The position numbers and the translations under genes are program-made. From contig NZ_CP073748.1 in NCBI RefSeq assembly GCF_024398035.1, forward strand, positions 2,083,520-2,147,519: DNA of 64,000 nt, written 5' to 3'. The DNA comes from Kordiimonas sp. SCSIO 12603. Lineage in GTDB: Bacteria > Pseudomonadota > Alphaproteobacteria > Sphingomonadales > Kordiimonadaceae. The stretch's first letter is position 1. The number at the start of each line of letters is the position of its first letter. Below, in pieces: positions 61,590-64,000 of the stretch. The notes beneath the pieces were generated by a model. That model did no database searches. It saw only the letters and a list, made by a program, of their open reading frames with translations, and was not told the DNA's origin.

Positions 61590-61678
61590 TACCTCCGAAA
61601 CTGCTTTACTGCATGTGGTGAACAGTCCTATATAGGCATCTGAATATATGGGCCTTTCATAACTATTAGGGGATATAG

Positions 61679-61936
61679 ATGAGCGACGTGCAAATCGGCG
61701 GAAAAGCTATTGCAGATCTTTCTTTTGAAGAAGCAATGGGCGCGCTGGAGCAAGTGGTGGCAAAACTGGAATCAGGGCATGCACCGCTGGAGCAATCTAT
61801 TGACCTTTATACACAAGGCACACAGTTGAAAGCGCACTGTGAAGCAAAGCTCAAAGATGCGCAGGCAAAAATCGAGAAAATCACTCTGGATGAAAATGGC
61901 ACTGCCGCTGGCACACAGCCATTTGACGTGGAATAG
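61679..61936 (+). CDS. xseB: Exodeoxyribonuclease VII small subunit
   Basis: An 85-residue XseB. LSFEEAMGALEQVVAKLESGHAPLEQSIDLYTQG is the family core, and a Lys-rich helix plus acidic tail follow. It binds XseA (not in the window) for single-strand DNA degradation. First gene of an xseB-ispA-dxs operon, a common order in alpha- and gammaproteobacteria. Confidence 0.94.
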   Translation: MSDVQIGGKAIADLSFEEAMGALEQVVAKLESGHAPLEQSIDLYTQGTQLKAHCEAKLKDAQAKIEKITLDENGTAAGTQPFDVE

Positions 61937-61945
61937 GCCAAATCC

Positions 61946-62836
61946 GTGGAAGCAGCATTAAAGCAGGCACTTTCGGCAACTTCTGTTGCTGTTGAGAAAG
62001 TTCTGGATCCTATTTTGAGGGTGCCGGAAGGTCCTGAGGCAAAAGTATATGAGGCGATGCGCCACGCTGTGTTTAACGGCGGTAAACGGCTTCGCCCGCT
62101 GTTGGTATTGGCAAGCGCTGAACTGTTTGGAGTTGAACGTTCCTGTGCGCTCCGCGTAGCGGCAGCTATTGAATGTGTTCACTGTTATTCGCTTGTGCAT
62201 GATGATCTACCCGCTATGGATGATGACGACCTGCGCCGCGGCAAACCAACTGTTCATGTCGCATTTGATGAAGCGACAGCTATTCTTGCGGGTGACGCAC
62301 TCCTTACTATTGCTTTTGAAATTCTTTCTGATGAGAAAACTCATCCAGATCCACGTGTCCGCGTAGAACTTGTTAAAGCACTTTCGAAAGCTGCAGGAGC
62401 TGCGGGTATGGTTGGTGGCCAGATGATTGATCTATCCGCGGAAGATCATGATCTTTCCGAGCATGATGTGTTCCGCTTGCAGAACATGAAAACTGGTGCG
62501 CTAATTAGTTTTGCATCTGAGGCAGGGGCCATTATGGCACGCGCCAGCAAACAAGCGCACGCCAGCCTTCAGGGTTATGCCCGTGATGTGGGACTAGCGT
62601 TTCAGATTGCGGATGATCTTCTCGATGTGGAAGGTACAGAAGAAGAGGTTGGCAAGGCTGTTGGCAAAGATGAGGGTGCAGGGAAGGCAACTCTTGTGGG
62701 CATTCTGGGTATTGAACGCGCACGCCAGCAAGCCCAGATATTAGCAGATCAGGCTATTGATCATTTATCGGATTTCGACGATAAAGCCCTGCTTTTGCGT
62801 GCTGTGGCGCATTTTGCTATAAATCGTCGCACTTGA
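61946..62836 (+). CDS. ispA: Farnesyl diphosphate synthase (geranyltranstransferase)
   Basis: A 296-residue polyprenyl synthase. The first Asp-rich motif is VHDDLPAMDDDDLRRG and the second is FQIADDLLDVEGT; NGGKRLRPLLVLAS binds the diphosphate. It condenses IPP with DMAPP and GPP to farnesyl diphosphate. It starts at GTG 61946, nine bases after the xseB stop, and dxs follows. Confidence 0.95.
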   Translation: MEAALKQALSATSVAVEKVLDPILRVPEGPEAKVYEAMRHAVFNGGKRLRPLLVLASAELFGVERSCALRVAAAIECVHCYSLVHDDLPAMDDDDLRRGKPTVHVAFDEATAILAGDALLTIAFEILSDEKTHPDPRVRVELVKALSKAAGAAGMVGGQMIDLSAEDHDLSEHDVFRLQNMKTGALISFASEAGAIMARASKQAHASLQGYARDVGLAFQIADDLLDVEGTEEEVGKAVGKDEGAGKATLVGILGIERARQQAQILADQAIDHLSDFDDKALLLRAVAHFAINRRT

Positions 62837-62909
62837 TAGGCCCTAAGCAAAAGTAGTAATAATAAATATAAGCAGAGGCAAAAAGATCTCTGCAATGAAG
62901 GATTGAAAG

Positions 62910-64000
62910 TTGAGCGTACGCCCCGATACACCTTTGCTGGATAAGGTTCCAACACCCGAAGAGCTTAGAAAACTGCCGAAAGAACAGCTACAGGAATTAG
63001 CTGATGAACTTCGTGCGGAAATGATTAGCGCTGTTTCAACGACCGGAGGCCATTTTGGGGCAGGCCTTGGTGTTGTTGAGCTTACAGTAGCGCTGCATTA
63101 TGTGTTTAACACGCCGGAAGATCGTTTGATCTGGGATGTAGGTCATCAGGCCTATCCTCATAAAATTCTAACTGGTCGCCGTGACCGTATTCGCACCATT
63201 CGCCAGCCGGAAGGCCTTTCGCCTTTTACCAAGCGTGGTGAAAGCGATTACGATCCGTTCGGTGCAGGGCATTCTTCAACGTCTATTAGTGCGGCACTTG
63301 GTATGGCGGTTGCCAATAAAATGGCTGACAAGCCGGGTAAGGCTATCGCTGTTATTGGTGATGGTTCCATGAGTGCGGGCATGGCGTATGAAGCCATGAA
63401 CAATGCCAAGCAGGCTGGCAATCAGCTTGTTGTTATCCTGAATGATAATGATATGTCGATCGCACCAGCTGTGGGCGGCTTGAGCGCATATCTCGCTAAA
63501 ATCATCAGTTCCAAGCCATTTATGGAAATGCGCGACTGGGGCAAGAAGATGATTGAGCTTCTACCGCGCCCACTTGCTGATCGTGCCCGTCAGGCAGAAG
63601 AATATGCCCGCGGAATGGCAACAGGCGGTGGTACGCTGTTTGATGAACTTGGTTTCTATTATGTTGGCCCGATTGATGGCCACAATATGGATCACCTTTT
63701 GCCTGTGCTTGAAAATGTTCGCGATGCCATTGATGGCCCGATCCTTGTGCATGTAGTAACAGAAAAAGGTAAAGGCCATCCGTTTACTGAGCCTAATGTT
63801 GAAAAATACCATGCAGTGCCACAATTTGATGTGGTGACAAAAGAGCGTAAGAAATCAACACCAAAGGCGCCAACTTACACCAATATTTTTGCTGAGGAAC
63901 TTATCCATCAGGCTGGTAAGGATGATAAGGTCGTAGCGATCACTGCTGCGATGCCATCTGGTACGGGGCTTGATAAGTTTGAAAAAGCATATCCGGACCG
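62910..64000 (+). CDS. dxs: 1-deoxy-D-xylulose-5-phosphate synthase, N-terminal part (cut by window edge)
   Basis: The first 363 residues of DXS, the thiamine-diphosphate enzyme that starts the MEP isoprenoid pathway. It starts at TTG 62910, preceded by AAGGA. Visible are [20 protein letters not shown] (catalytic His), [32 protein letters not shown], the ThDP motif [19 protein letters not shown] ending in LNDNDMSIA, and [15 protein letters not shown]. It remains open to the right edge, entering the second (pyrimidine-binding) domain at [23 protein letters not shown]. It follows ispA by 73 bases; the pair supplies farnesyl diphosphate. Confidence 0.95.
   Translation, partial: MSVRPDTPLLDKVPTPEELRKLPKEQLQELADELRAEMISAVSTTGGHFGAGLGVVELTVALHYVFNTPEDRLIWDVGHQAYPHKILTGRRDRIRTIRQPEGLSPFTKRGESDYDPFGAGHSSTSISAALGMAVANKMADKPGKAIAVIGDGSMSAGMAYEAMNNAKQAGNQLVVILNDNDMSIAPAVGGLSAYLAKIISSKPFMEMRDWGKKMIELLPRPLADRARQAEEYARGMATGGGTLFDELGFYYVGPIDGHNMDHLLPVLENVRDAIDGPILVHVVTEKGKGHPFTEPNVEKYHAVPQFDVVTKERKKSTPKAPTYTNIFAEELIHQAGKDDKVVAITAAMPSGTGLDKFEKAYPD

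Noticed and set aside
1-64000. tRNA or rRNA genes, CRISPR arrays, transposases, integrases or phage genes
   Set aside because: I looked for T-loop signatures, regular spaced repeats and mobile-element protein motifs and saw none. The only repeats are operators, terminators and PAS units.

Overview
The window is chromosomal DNA from an alphaproteobacterium of moderate GC content. The evidence is the purC-purS-purQ-purL operon lying divergent from a DUF1476 gene (the alphaproteobacterial F1-ATPase zeta inhibitor family), a DUF2336 protein, an xseB-ispA-dxs operon, and a perfect CtrA-type site (TTAA-N7-TTAAC) in front of the chemotaxis operon. A marine lineage such as Kordiimonadales is a guess from gene style, not something I can prove. 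I saw no tRNA, rRNA, CRISPR array, transposase or phage genes.

Layout. 1-8.4 kb is accessory: the tail of one PLP decarboxylase, an ECF sigma factor with a four-helix membrane partner, a secreted amidohydrolase, an AT-rich patch with an unrecognised gene, a second PLP decarboxylase, an ArsR regulator with a SRPBCC gene broken by an in-frame amber codon, and a MarR/SPW-type pair with twin operators. 8.6-13.2 kb holds three beta-lactamase-fold serine hydrolases and a MarR. 13.2-15.7 kb holds a flavin reductase, a VOC protein, a LysR and a lipoprotein. 15.8-20.3 kb is purine synthesis plus DUF1476. 20.4-27.5 kb has a periplasmic binding protein, two paralogous PEP-CTERM proteins, a large TPR lipoprotein, an MFS/dipeptide-epimerase pair and a stand-alone Lrp sensor domain.

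27.9-41.3 kb is one long chemotaxis operon: STAS, cheY, cheA, cheW, a five-PAS MCP, cheR, cheD, cheB and a soluble MCP-like protein. It ends with a complete Rsb-type partner-switch set: STAS, receiver-PP2C phosphatase and RsbW-like ATPase. The expected signal flow is receptor to CheA/CheW to CheY, with adaptation by CheR/CheB/CheD. The receiver-phosphatase could couple the same phosphorelay to the STAS/ATPase switch.

41.2-53.5 kb is mixed metabolism and envelope: LysR, TPR, MAPEG, an HMG-CoA-lyase-like enzyme, a peptidase with a NatAB-type exporter, a second ECF/membrane-protein pair, mnmC, a gamma-carbonic-anhydrase-like protein, DUF2336 and an aminotransferase. At 53.6 kb lies what I regard as the most novel feature: a consensus sigma-54 promoter (GG-N10-GC) placed to start a roughly 118-nt RNA. 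This RNA has two hairpins sharing the 10-nt loop motif TTTGCCTGAG and ends in a GNRA-capped intrinsic terminator. The layout resembles Qrr-type regulatory RNAs.

53.8-64 kb holds an acyltransferase, a DUF945 gene split by a frameshift in a C5 run, a GlcD-like FAD oxidase coupled to TsaC/Sua5, an acyl-CoA dehydrogenase, an MBL hydrolase, and xseB-ispA-dxs, with dxs cut by the right edge.
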